Shown one piece after another: positions 22,613-33,370 of a DNA stretch of 64,000 nucleotides. This DNA comes from Mesodorylaimus sp. YZB2_4 (Eukaryota; Nematoda; Enoplea; Dorylaimida; Dorylaimidae): contig JASANH010001278.1 in NCBI GenBank assembly GCA_030248295.1, positions 179,501 to 243,500 of the forward strand, written 5' to 3'. A program made the position numbers and the translations under genes. The notes under the pieces were generated by a model. That model worked only from the letters and a program-made list of their open reading frames with translations, was not told the origin of the DNA and ran no database searches. How positions within the stretch are numbered: the stretch's first letter is position 1; every line of letters starts with the position of its first letter.

Positions 22613-24299
22613 ATGCACGTGCTCTTCTTGATATTCTGTATGTCTCTTCAAGAATTTCGTCAAGCGGGTAAGATAATTTTTGTCCATGCCCTGTCAGTGA
22701 GGACTCTGTTTGCAGGAGCCCAACACCAATGTTACGCCACGGCGGCTGATTTCGCCGCAGCGTGTACGAATATCTACAAGGGCTTCGTGGACGGCAATCG
22801 CTGCTTTTTCGTTGCCAATATAAGAGCCAACATGGTGAAATCGTGGAAGGCTCGGGTAAAGACCAATGCGGAACGTTGGCTAAGTTTCATACGAGTGGCA
22901 AGTTATCGACCATTATATCAACTTGGAGGGTGAGGGCCGGCTTCCCAAACATGGGAGCAGCCGAAAAATGACTGAAGATCATCCTAGGCTGAAATAATGA
23001 ATGCGAGAATCATGTGGTTTTCTGCATTATCGGCAACATCAACAAAGCTTCTCTGTGTTTGCCTGTTCACAGGGAAATTTTACTGCTGTTGACAGTATCC
23101 TGGCAACACGTGAAATTTCACGTGACGCCCATGAAACTGAATTTTCATCAAGCTCAGAAAGATACATATGTCAAGCTGTTTCTGATGGCTATGGGAAAAC
23201 TAGAGAAGCTGACACGCATTTAAATTAATAATAGATCTTATTTGTTCGATTATTAATTCCTGTTCCAACTGCCTGCAGCATAATCAGTTTATTTTCCCAC
23301 CAATCACAATGCTGGCTTGCGAGATAAGGCGCTCTACCAAGCTGGAAGGGGCTGGTACCTAACCACGTTCTGCTACCAGATGTTCCGGAAGCAACCACCT
23401 AGTCGACCTTTACTGCAAGACTAACTGAATTTCGTTTGCTTCAGACTACTGGTTATTAAATCGTGCTCCTACAGGCGCTAGTCTACTCCCGCGGGTCGCG
23501 ACAGGTACAGCCAAATTATCTTGCGCCAATGCGCTCTGCCAGTATTTAAAACTAATTTTTAGATTACGATCGCGCAAAGTAATGACAATCATAACATAAT
23601 TTTAGGAAAAATTAGAAAAAAACAATTTTTTGAATGCAAGCTGTTCCTTCAAATATGAGTTCACTGCTGAAATCAGTTCAAACACCTTATCCCTTCTCGG
23701 ACCCATGTCCAGCAAGGCAGGGTGTCACTACACCCCTTACTGTGACATGATGCGGGTATTCGCTCCTGTCCTTGTCGGGGAGGAGGGCCCAGCCGGGCAA
23801 AGAAAAAGTAAGTATTTGAGACGTACTTCTTGCGACGTGTTACATTGGCGCTGAAATTTCATCCGTGTGAATGATGTGGTCGATCATACAAGTCCACTGC
23901 ATTGCAGTTTTCAGCTTAGCTGCATTCGATTAATCCCAGCATTTTTTGCTCCTGTAGCCAAAAGTGCATTGTTTGCTGGTGATGTAAGAATACAGTCCAT
24001 ATAGTTTCAGATTGCCTCTTACTTGAAAGCGATGATGATGTCATTGTACCAAATCTTTTTCAGATGCGGCACGTACCTACACCCACTATCCCAATACCTG
24101 CCCCGCTGAAATCGTGATGGCCACACATGTTTCATCGACGATGCAAGAGTGCGCCAAACAATGCGACACCAAAGCTTGGTGTCGAAGTTTCAACTTTTGG
24201 CTGGACACAAATACCTGCGACCTGTTCACGTGGTCCGCTAGAGACAATCCAAACAAGACAAGCAACGTGTGCTGTGCTCACTACACTTATAATCTCTGA
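22613..24299 (+). pseudogene. Lectin-PAN gene copy L4, second lectin exon deleted
   Basis: Exon 1 (22613-22667) still encodes a signal peptide, MHVLFLIFCMSLQEFRQAG. Exon 2 (22716-22929) is 214 nt instead of 212, a frameshift that destroys the CEDQGGTLAQF region. Exon 3 stops about 38 nt in (22988-23025, after the codons for MWFSA): the sequence then jumps to intron sequence that lies at 54066 and beyond in the mirror copy, so most of the exon is deleted. Exon 4 (24064-24299) is intact and encodes a full PAN module, CAKQCDTKAWCRSFNFW. It is the mirror copy of the intact gene at 52788-54812. Confidence 0.88.
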
Positions 24300-26298
24300 A
24301 TGACGCCGATGAATACAGTATACTCTATGGAGTGTTCGCGTGTATATTACTTCGCATCATGTCATCGTGTCATTTTATGCTGTATCCCTAGCCATGCACT
24401 GTACGGCGCATTCGAGGGCCAAAGACACGTTTGACAATCATATCTTACCCAGGCACCGCGGATCTACTGTTCTTCCGCCTCATTCCTCTGTCACGCGAGT
24501 AACTTACTTAAAACAACACCCATTATTTCATTCACTTTTCTTTTTATCATAAAGAAAAGACAATGCGTCATTGTTGTACTGCACTATTGAATGTTATGCA
24601 TAATTTTTGCATCTCGCGGAAGATCTACTCAACATAAATGCGAAGAATAATAAAAAGCATTAATTTTTTTTGATGAATCGTGGCGAGAAAACGAACCATC
24701 ACAGTAATCAGCATATTCACAGTCGCAAATAACTAATAACTCATTCGAGACAGCTTACGTTGAACGTGTCGGTGTTATGTTCGTACGATTATTCTCGTGT
24801 GATTCGCGAATATTGTCTGGGACAGCGGGCACGTCTGATATATTAGATTATTCTAATATATATATAGATCTAATATAATATCTAAAAATATATTCCTGTG
24901 TTAAAAATTTTTTTGCTGCTGCGTCCGCGTTTGGGGTTGACCTTCTGGTTTGCTCCTGGTGCAACGTGTTCTTGCAAGAAGCCCAGTGACTAGAGGACGT
25001 GCCAATGGCTCTATTGATCTTCGATAAACGCGCGTAACTTGGGACCATGTGACTCGTCTTACTTGTACTCGTAGCTTGTTAAAACTTGGTCCAGCCCGGC
25101 CCCTCTCCAAAAACGCACCCGACGCAAATATGTATTATTTCCAAAAAAGTCTGTTATGAGAGACTCGAAACTTTTAGACAGCCAATGCACAGAGTGAATA
25201 AGCGGAGCTTAGGATGGCTGGTCTACTCGGCCAGTGAAACATTCAACCGTCGACGATGGGGACAGGTGCTAAAACTGCTTTTTCTGCGAGAATACCAGCA
25301 GCAGGGGTCATTGGAAGATGTAGCTCGTGGCCTATATAGTGGGAGAAGTGTCTGCCACTCGGGCTGGGTGCGCACTTTTCGACAAAAACACGGCATAGTC
25401 ATGCTGTGAATATTTCAGCTGAGAAAATCAGGCGACTACCATGTATTGTAACTTATTCCAAACCTCTGAAAAAAAGTGACGATGGTTCATATGCTGGGAG
25501 GGGAAATGATATTCCTGGTTTTTTAAACAAAATAAAAATTTCTTAATTTTTGAAGTATTATCGAAACGAGTTTAGCATGTTCACAGTCATAGCATGATCC
25601 TCGACCAACCGATTTTGAAAAACCTGCATGATCTGATTTTTTCCAAAGTATGAACACCCTATCAAAAGGCGGTCACAATAATCTATGTTGTTTGGTCAAT
25701 AACGTGCCCTGCCCCGAGGAGGAAAGAAAAAGAAAAAACAAAACTTCTAACCCGTGAAGGAGTCGACCCTTGCTCCTCGATAGGGATGGTCGAGATCACC
25801 TTTTTCCGGGATCGGGATTTTTTGCATTTTCTTTGTTTTTTGCTAATGACCCTATTTTCATTACTAAAGCACACTTCAGTAATCCAGGGTTTTTAAAATC
25901 TTTTCCTTAGACCGATTTTCAGTCATTAAATATAAGCTGAAACGAGGCGGAAAATTTGCGCTTTCGATACCTGTCCAGCGAGGTCAGCCCGGAAAGGACC
26001 CATGGGAATTCGAACGATCAAGACCATCGAGTGGCCACAAACCAAACGGCAAATGAGATTGACGTACTTCCAGATTAAAATACGAATGCGAGCGAAGGCA
26101 AAACAAAGCCAGAATGTACAGTGCGTGGCGGCGATCGATATTCATCGAGGCCACGAATTCTGAAGCCCACACGGTATGGGTGACACCTAGAGTAGTTGTG
26201 TACATGCGTGTCGGGAATATTTGTGTGGTCAATAATCGAGTATGGCTGATCGTAGTCTGTGCACATTCGATGAGTTTGGTCCCAGGTTGTGAGTTCTC
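24300..26298. other. Non-coding part of arm B
   Basis: No gene is recognised. An AT-rich, partly palindromic tract with ATATAT and AGATCTAATA lies at about 24836-24895. About 25130-25230 belongs to a dispersed sequence that recurs at 56730-56840 and, inverted, at 55970-56080. 25656-25715 is the empty-site counterpart of the LINE insertion at 48531-51534. 25330-26298 otherwise matches the partner arm. Confidence 0.6.
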
Positions 26299-26468
26299 GT
26301 GTAACCAGCATCCCTGGCGGCTGGGAGTAATCGAAACGCTCCCCTGGCAGGGACGACAACCTCTTCGGTTGATGTTTCTAGGGCAGGTATAGTCGCGAGA
26401 CTTGCCTTCGTGCAGTCGGAGTTGTCTGCCTCGACTATCTGCCGCCGCCTGGGCGCACTGGTTACACT
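26299..26468. mobile_element. MITE with GTGTAACC ends (copy 3), with empty site in partner arm
   Basis: A 170-bp element, GTGTAACCAGCATCCCTGGC ... CTGGTTACAC, flanked by TC on both sides. In the partner arm the same place (about 47890-47900) reads AGTATGAGGACTTACAAC without the element. The insertion therefore happened after the arms arose, or was lost from one. Confidence 0.85.
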
Positions 26469-26544
26469 CATACTACGACCTGAAGCCCCTGAGAACCCGA
26501 GCCCGTAGGCAGGTGGTTCGACTGACGACCATGGAAGTGTCGTT

Positions 26545-27180
26545 ACATTAGCACTGTTTGCAGTATGTGTTGATGGCTAATACGCGGTCGATTTCGCCAT
26601 ATTTTGGATTCGCGCTGTGGCGGCAACAGCCGCTCTGCGTTTAAGACGCAGCAAAGGTGCACTAGGAGACTTCGTCTTAGCTTGACCGCTCTCGTCTCGT
26701 AAGTCAGTGTCGTCCGACTTATCATGAACTTTTAGAAAAAACAAATGCAAGACAGCGCGCGTAAGCACATTTCCAGATGCGGTTTTGACCTTGGCCGCTC
26801 GAATCTCGCCGTCTGAGCTTGGAATCAACTGTACGATCTTCGCCAATGGCCAGGCTCTACCGAGCTATGACGGATATTCACATTGTCACCCACCTTTGGT
26901 AGCCAACAGGGACAGCACTGCCCCCGCCATTCAGGTGCTGCTCATAGCGCTCTCGCAGCAGCAAATACTCATCACGCCGTCGTTTCCAAAGTCCCTGCAA
27001 ATGTTGTTCACCTCTTTTCCAACGACGTAGCAGCGCAGCGCAACGCTTTAAAAGTTTGATGTCCACGTAATCAAGATTGGCGGTGTTCTCGAACTGGATG
27101 CCAGGAACACCCAGCTTTGGATTTCGCATCAGAAAATAAGCAGGGGTTAGCCTCGAGCTCAACATATCCTCCATCTTACC
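26545..27180 (-). mobile_element. BEL/Pao retrotransposon relic (C-terminal Pol domain)
   Basis: The minus-strand frames read SSRLTPAYFLMRNPKLGVP, then LLRRWKRGEQHLQGLWKRRRD EYLLLRER in the next segment, then MAKIVQLIPSSDGEIRAAKV and the end RIQNMAK. This is the domain that follows the integrase in BEL/Pao polyproteins (DUF5641 type: a WKRWRxEYLxxLRER helix, then a small SH3-like unit). A frame change separates the two halves, and no LTR, integrase core or reverse transcriptase is next to it. It lies in arm B and has no counterpart in the partner arm. Confidence 0.75.
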
Positions 27181-27740
27181 GTCGGTGAGGACTGTTTGTA
27201 ACTGAATCTGCGAAAGGCAGACGCGAGACAGAGAGTTCGTCGTTCATCTTTCTGTTGTAACGTGGCCTGTACAACATATAATCAAGACCAAGCTCGGAAG
27301 TGAAAAAATATTTCCCCAAAAATAGAAAAACCCCAGCCTGCAAATGAAAAGCATGATCATAAAATAAGTGCTTTTTAGCTAGTCTGTTATGGTCCCTCAT
27401 GTTTAATGCTATAGCGAGTGAAGACATAGAAGCGAGCAAGCGAATCCCATGAATGAAAAGGGCAGCAATGCCAAAAGAAAGCTGTGCAGAGGCCGGTGAC
27501 GGGTGCATGAATCAGCCAGCTAAAGAAAACTAGGCCATACGTATAAGCCCTACAAAATGGCATCAGCCGCTCTTAGGCAGGCTGGCAACAGACACAACAC
27601 TTTCTCTGTAGGTTTTTATTGTTTCGCTGCGAGAAAGGACGTAAATGAAAAACTCATCCCTTATCCATCCAAGTACATATGCGAATTTTTATCACAAAAA
27701 TCACATTGTGACTATCAAATAAAGACATACTCTTTGCGAT

Positions 27741-28195
27741 TCAACCAAAGATTTTGCCAGCCCATCCGTGAACTTGCTTGATCACAGGGCCAGCAAAGTT
27801 GTGCAGCTTATCCCCCACGACACCAAACACTCTTTCCCTGGCAATCCGAATGAAGCTTCTCACTTCGGGACTGGCGTTGGCGAAGAAGCTATCGAAATCG
27901 AAACCCCTGCTCTCCAAGAAATCTTTGAGCAATTGCTTGGGCACTTCCTTGGCTTGGCTGCTTTGCTGAAAATATTCGAAACGCATCGCGACACTTCGTC
28001 ATCAGAGTCGGGCACATTTTTGAACGTGTTGACGCCTTCTTCGACGGCGATAGCCTTCTTGGTGGCTTGCAACAACAGAGCGCGATTGGCGGGCTGGCGT
28101 TGGGGTTCGTCCAAGGAGGAATCAGATTCTGGTACAGGAGAAGCCGAGGTCATGGCTGACAGGACGATGAGAGTGGCGACGACGAAGGAATTCAT
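27741..28195 (-). pseudogene. Small secreted protein, copy 1, frameshifted
   Basis: I do not recognise the family. It starts with a good signal peptide (MNSFVVATLIVLSAMTSAS), followed by an acidic stretch, ALLLQATKKAIAVEE, and the single cysteine in DEVSRCV. At about 27965 copy 1 has 23 nt where copy 2 has 15, so the frame shifts; the downstream frame is still open and ends IARERVFGVVGDKLHNF ... GWAGKIFG. Without the lesion the product would be about 150 residues, with an amphipathic C-terminal helix. The mirror copy at 46313-46759 is broken elsewhere. Alternative: a small intron or exon difference here rather than a frameshift; no good donor is visible. Confidence 0.65.
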
Positions 28196-28735
28196 GGTTT
28201 GTCGAACTGGATTATTCAAACTCGGATTTGTGAATGCGGCTAGTGAATGACTGTGCAGAGATATCGCCAGCTTTTCGAAAGACCCTCATGGTCCAAGGTT
28301 AGTTTTGGTAGGGAGTTGGGTTCTGATCAAACTCTGTCGTTGACGTCGGTAACTTTGATTTAGTTAAAAAGGAAACGATCGAGAGCGTTTCAAGTGCGCA
28401 CACGGTCATTTTAATTGAATTACTGACTCCCAGCATGACAACACATGCAATGCGGTGGATTCGAAATTTGCAGCCTCTCAGTCCTCTCTGATTTTGGCTC
28501 GAAATTTCCTATTTCTCCTGACTCTCCCAGGTTTCCCAGTTTTCCAGCCATGTATCAACCCGGTGTGCTCATCAACTTCCGCTCGCGCCCTTCCTCCCCA
28601 GCTGGGCAGGGTGGGCGTCCTTTATCGATCAACCCTCTGGAATGACTTATCGAATACTGTGGCACGACAGTGCTGATTAAGAGAATGGAACGTGGTGCAT
28701 ATTCATTAATATGCACTTGAGAAGTAAGAAAGAGT

Positions 28736-30839
28736 GCCTAATCGTGCCTTTTGCGATAAAAAACGAAAGCTGACAAATGTTGGCCACTGTCGAGTAGGTA
28801 AGGAAGGACGAGGCAAGAGAACAGTCGATCTCAGGCAAGGTGAGAGCAGGCGGTCACTGTTCGTCGTTTACACTGTGTGGCTGGTACATCATTCAGGGAT
28901 TATAAGTGTAGTGAACACAGCACGTCCTGCTCGTTTTGTTAGAATTATTACCTAGAAAAAAGTTTTGAAATTGAACAAAAAGGGGCCAGTGAAGCCTGGA
29001 TAGCGACCACTGCTTAAAAACTTGCACAATAAACTTCCAGAGGGCTTTATTGGCAACATGGGACACAAGCCTCGAGTCGAGTCCGAACCAGGGTCTCTGA
29101 CACCCTGCGGAGGGAGCATTCCCTACATGAGGTTTTATCTTGATCACGTAAAAATTTTTTAATCGTAAGTGGCATACAGCCAGGCAATTGGGTTATGTTC
29201 ACCTTATCAAGGCCTTGATGTAGGGAACAAGTTTGGGTTTTGTCATCGCTTTGACGAAGAAAACTGTTGACGGTTGCTGGAGAGCACAACTGTAATCGTG
29301 CGTACTGTACTCGTGTTATGTATTTACAATTTTTCAATTCCTGTCGCATCTCTTCTCTACGGCCTTTCTTCAACGCTTTCCAATTATACTAGCACATGAG
29401 CTACACTAAAACGAACGATTCGAGCATCGTGCAATTTACATTCATTTACTTCTGCGATAAATCAATCACACAATTATCCTCCGTCCCCGCTGGTGGTGGG
29501 CAGCTCACTGTTCCTTGACGACTTGACACAGGATATCTAGCACGACCACCGCGTTGCCCGCGAAAGCAGCTGCCTTGTTGTCTGCGACCGCCTCAGCCAC
29601 GCTGCCCGAAATTTCCACGACGAGTGCCACGACCACGATGACCGCCGCGATCACGGTCACCACGACCACGACTACGGTCACCATTGTGGTCACCACGACC
29701 ACGAATACCTTGCCCACGACTGCCTTGATTGACGGAAAGTTGGTAAGCGGCAGGCGTTGGGGCAGAGGTTGATGGCGGCGGCGTGTCAAACACTCTAAAG
29801 GCCGTGTCCAAAAAAGGCTCTCGTCCTCCACAACACACAATGACTCCGCATAAGAGTTCCGAACTTTAATCCTCACCAGCTACCTCAGCCTTATCCAAGA
29901 GTTTCTGACAGACATTGCGTAAGCTTCGCATCCCTATCTTCGAGCGCATCACGCACTTTACACGGGCATAGATACCCTTTTGGACAAGTATTTTGGCCTT
30001 ATACATAGCCTGGCCGAAAGAGAGCTTCTACTTTTTCGATAACTTGATAGCCACGGCTTCGATGAATTTTGCCTAAGCTGCCGTTTCTCCAGCCTTTCAT
30101 CGTGACTAATGTTTTATTTCGGTAATACTGCTTTTCAATGAGCAGATCGATGCAGTGACGCTGCTGACACAGGTCATTTTAAATTTTACGATCCCTCAGA
30201 TACCTCTGAAACCGACAAGTTCGTAGTGCTGCGGGTTTTTTCTGATACCATTTCTGATATTTTAAAGGAAACTTGCATGGAAAATTTCTGACGCCACCTC
30301 ACATTTGAAATTTTCGCTTTACCAAAGTTTTTTGCCGCCATTGAATTTTTAACAATGCTAGGCGCTCTCTATTTTTTCATCCCAGCGCCTCTTTGCCACA
30401 GCTGCATTTCTTTTAGTTTCAAAGGAAGATTTTTTCTTGGAGGCTCTGTCAGCTTCCAAACGATTTTCCCTCAAAAATCTTTTGAAATTTTTGTAGCTTC
30501 AGGATTTATTTACGCCCATTCGTTTTTTAAAATTCAGGCAGCTTCCGGATTGTTTTTGGCCCACTCGACCCGGATTTTTTACTGCCCATGAAATTTTCGA
30601 GGCTTTAACGATTTCAGAATTAGTCAAAGCTTTAACTTTTTCAGTATTTCTCATCCTCCATTTTTAGTAAGCCTGTTCAAGGGCTTTCCGTCTTTTTCAA
30701 ACATCGGAGGCCATTGGGGAAAAAAAATTTACCTACCTAATATGATCCAATAAAAACCTGATAGCACGAACCGCTGGTAAATCAAATTCGCAATATACTG
30801 TACATAACTTGTACGGGTTTCAACTTGTACATAACTTGT
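28736..30839. other. Region between arm B and a LINE relic
   Basis: About 28887-28950 is a fragment of the 3' end of a lectin PAN exon (minus sense). 29500-29860 has an arginine-glycine-rich open stretch, listed separately. On the minus strand, about 30180-29880 has two overlapping open stretches (RSRGYQVIEKVEALFRPGYV; AKILVQKGIYARVKCVMRSK) that look like degraded coding sequence of unknown origin. The rest, rich in TTTT and GAAATTTT, shows nothing. Confidence 0.45.
29500..29860 (-). pseudogene. Arginine-glycine (RGG-like) repeat ORF relic
   Basis: The minus strand encodes VNQGSRGQGIRGRGDHNGD and onward through repeated RGRGD/DRGG units, as in RGG-box RNA-binding tails. A TGA stop interrupts it where a CGA arginine codon would fit, and the same frame then continues as GGRRQQGSCFRGQRGG. 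It may be the nucleic-acid-binding tail of a retroelement Gag or of a host RNA-binding protein. The other open frame across this stretch is a shadow made of TV and VV repeats. Confidence 0.35.
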
Positions 30840-32990
30840 GCCTGGAATTATCAAAAATGCAGCCATCGTTGATGACGCTTGCGAAAAATTTGCATCACTG
30901 ATTTCTGAGATTATATCAAGAAATGTCCCACAAAAGGTCGTAAAAATGGAAACGCGTAAGCTGTGGATATCCCGTGATCTACTCTCTTTTATCAATGCAG
31001 AATGAAGCATATATAAATTGGAAATCCACCGGTCAACAATGCGATCGTTCTCGATTGATTGGTCTTCAAAAGCGTTGTCGGAAGGAAATCCGTCTGGCAA
31101 AATCGTCGTTTATTTCTGACAGCTTTTCCAAGTGCAAATCAAGTGCCGACTTCTGGGCAAATTATCGGCGCCTTGAGAATCGGGACAGTTCTATTCCAAC
31201 CCTATTCAATGAATTCGGTCAATTGTTTATCGGCTCTGGGGAAAAAGTGCAGGAATTAAATGATCGTTTCTCACAAAATTTCAGCAAGCAAGACTTTGGC
31301 CTTTTTTCCCTGCCTCCTGCTGATCACGATGATTTTATGGATTATTCAATATCCCCGGAAGGTATTGCCGAAGAAATCTGGCGATTAAAAATTAATTTTG
31401 CTCCTGGGGATGATGAAATCACGGTCGGAATACTGAAACGTATTGTTAATTCGATTTCCTTACCGCTGTCAGCCCTAATCAATCGGATTATGGAATCGGG
31501 CATTTTGTCGTCGATTTGGAAAACGGCTAAAATTATTCCAATACCGAAATCCGAAGATAAAAATTTTGTTGGGTCGTATCGTCCCATTTCATCATACTAG
31601 TATTTTCTAAAATCTGTGAAAGCCACATTCAAAAGATGCTTCGTCGTTTTCTGCGTATCTCACCCAATCAATGCGGTTTTGTGAAAGGTCGTGGTACTAA
31701 CTCGGCACTCATTGCGGTTTCGCGAGTCATTCATAATCGGTTGGACAACTCAAAGTTTGGAAATGTCGTTGGGATATTTTTGGATGTTAAGAAAGCTTTC
31801 GATCGTGTTGCCCAGCTGCTCTGCTGAGATCCCTATAATACCACCATGGATCACCGCAAAAATTGTTGGCCGTCGTCCACTCTTATTTATCTAATCGAAA
31901 TCAATTCGTTGCAATGGACTTAGCGAGGTAAGGACTTTCGACCGTGACCTCTGGAGTTCCACGAGGCTCAATTCTAGGCCTGATCTTATTCAGCTCGTAC
32001 GTCGACCCGATTTTAGAGGTTTTTTCATCGACCTTAAGTGGGGCCAGATTATTTGCATACGCTGACGACTTAGTTCTCCTCGCTCCAGTAAAAAATCTTC
32101 TGAAAGCTGGTCAACTGTGCCAATCAAAAATTGATTTTGTGGATGAATGGCTATCGGCTCTTGGATTTGAATTAAATCAAGAAAAATCAAAAGCGATGTT
32201 ATTTCGGTACAATCATCAGAAATTAAATCGGCTTCCTCAATTTCTGATCCGTGGTCGCTTAACTGAAGTTGTTAAGGAAATCAGGTATCTCGTCGTGATT
32301 TTTTGCCCTGATACGAAATTTTCAAAACACGTTTCGGCCATTGCCAATCTCTCGAGGGCGATGTTGGGTGCTCTTCGACGTAAACTCGGCAAAAATGTCG
32401 ATAAGAATGTTTATACGGCTTGCCAATGTCAATGTTTTTACGGCTTGCATTCGATCGGTTCTGGATTATGGTTCATGTGTTTATGATCCGATCACGAAAA
32501 AGGAGAGTGAAAATTTGGAGAAGTTCCAACTTCTTCCTGCTCGAATTTATTGCAATGACTGGTCGATAACATCAGCGAATGTCAGAGAAAAATGTGGGTG
32601 GCCGTCGCTTTCCGACCGCCGTAAATAACTGAAGTTATTTCTATTTTATAAGTTTTACCATTGATTTCACGACTAAAATAACTCAAATTTTATTCACATA
32701 TCGATTTCTGGTCAGGTTTTTAGTCAAAGAAATACTGCAAGTCATCATTTGGTGTTACCGAATTCTCGAACGGTCTCTTACGGACAGTCTTTTGAACATT
32801 CTGCAAAGATTTTATGGAATGACTTGCTAGAAGATATCGCCTTATCATCATTGCGTGTATTTATGACGAATATTCGTTTTAAGTCTTTTTCTGTGTGATA
32901 TCTGTTTCCTTTTTTTGTTGTATGTCTGCACCGTCAGTGTGCTTTGGCTGCTTGGGATTGCAGTAAAGTAAGAACTAAGAAGAAGTAAGA
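30840..32990 (+). mobile_element. LINE relic, CR1/Jockey-like, 5'-truncated
   Basis: The plus strand encodes, over several frames, the end of the endonuclease-linker (VPQKVV ... LWISRDLL), then WKTAKIIPIPK, YRPIS, NQCGFVKGRGTNSALI, LDVKKAFDRV, SGVPRGSILGLILFSSYV, and FAYADDLVLLA, which are the ordered motifs of a reverse transcriptase. The catalytic YADD is intact. A stop at 31600 and frameshifts near 31010, 31825, 31930, 32430 and 32640 make it non-functional. The 3' end has a short AAG-rich tail (GTAAGAACTAAGAAGAAGTAAG) at about 32966-32990, abutting inverted arm A' exactly, so it sits in the central spacer between the arms. Confidence 0.82.
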
Positions 32991-33370
32991 AAACTACTCA
33001 AATACGCGTATTGTAAAAAGTCGCTGCCTCCTGTGATGCGTCGTCGCCGCTGTTTTTTTGTGATGCGCAAAATTCAGACTTCTTCCGACTTCTAACTCAG
33101 AAAAGACTTTGTGTAAAAGCGAGAATAACAGCGTAGTTAGACAACAGAATGCTTCGATTAGGTTTTTTACGTGCTGTATGAAGAGACATAAGCAAGCTGT
33201 TTCGCAAGTGACGAGTACTTGTCATAAAAGGACGTTTCCAGAAGCAACAATCACTCATAGGCTAAGGTTACACAAACAAAGGGCTGATGGAAAGAACATA
33301 ATCGTATCATGTGTGAATTGCGGCGTCATTCTGACCACGCCGCTGGACTCACATTGTCAAACGGCGTCGT

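Larger units (their letters stand above)
22030..28735 (+). repeat. Inverted repeat arm B (partner 40385-55362)
   Basis: Holds lectin copy L4, several non-coding stretches and the secreted-protein pseudogene at 27741. It matches the opposite strand of 40385-55362 in blocks: 22030-24299 with 52788-55362, 25330-25690 with 51540-51900, 25700-26508 with 47860-48480, 27600-28560 with 45955-46890, and 28565-28735 with 40385-40565. Differences between the arms are mostly discrete insertions. It overlaps the end of arm A because the lectin flank is shared. Confidence 0.82.

Noticed and set aside
29505..29876. 123-residue open frame made of TV/VV repeats
   Set aside because: It is the out-of-frame shadow of the arginine-glycine repeat on the same strand; its composition follows directly from CGTGGT repeats.
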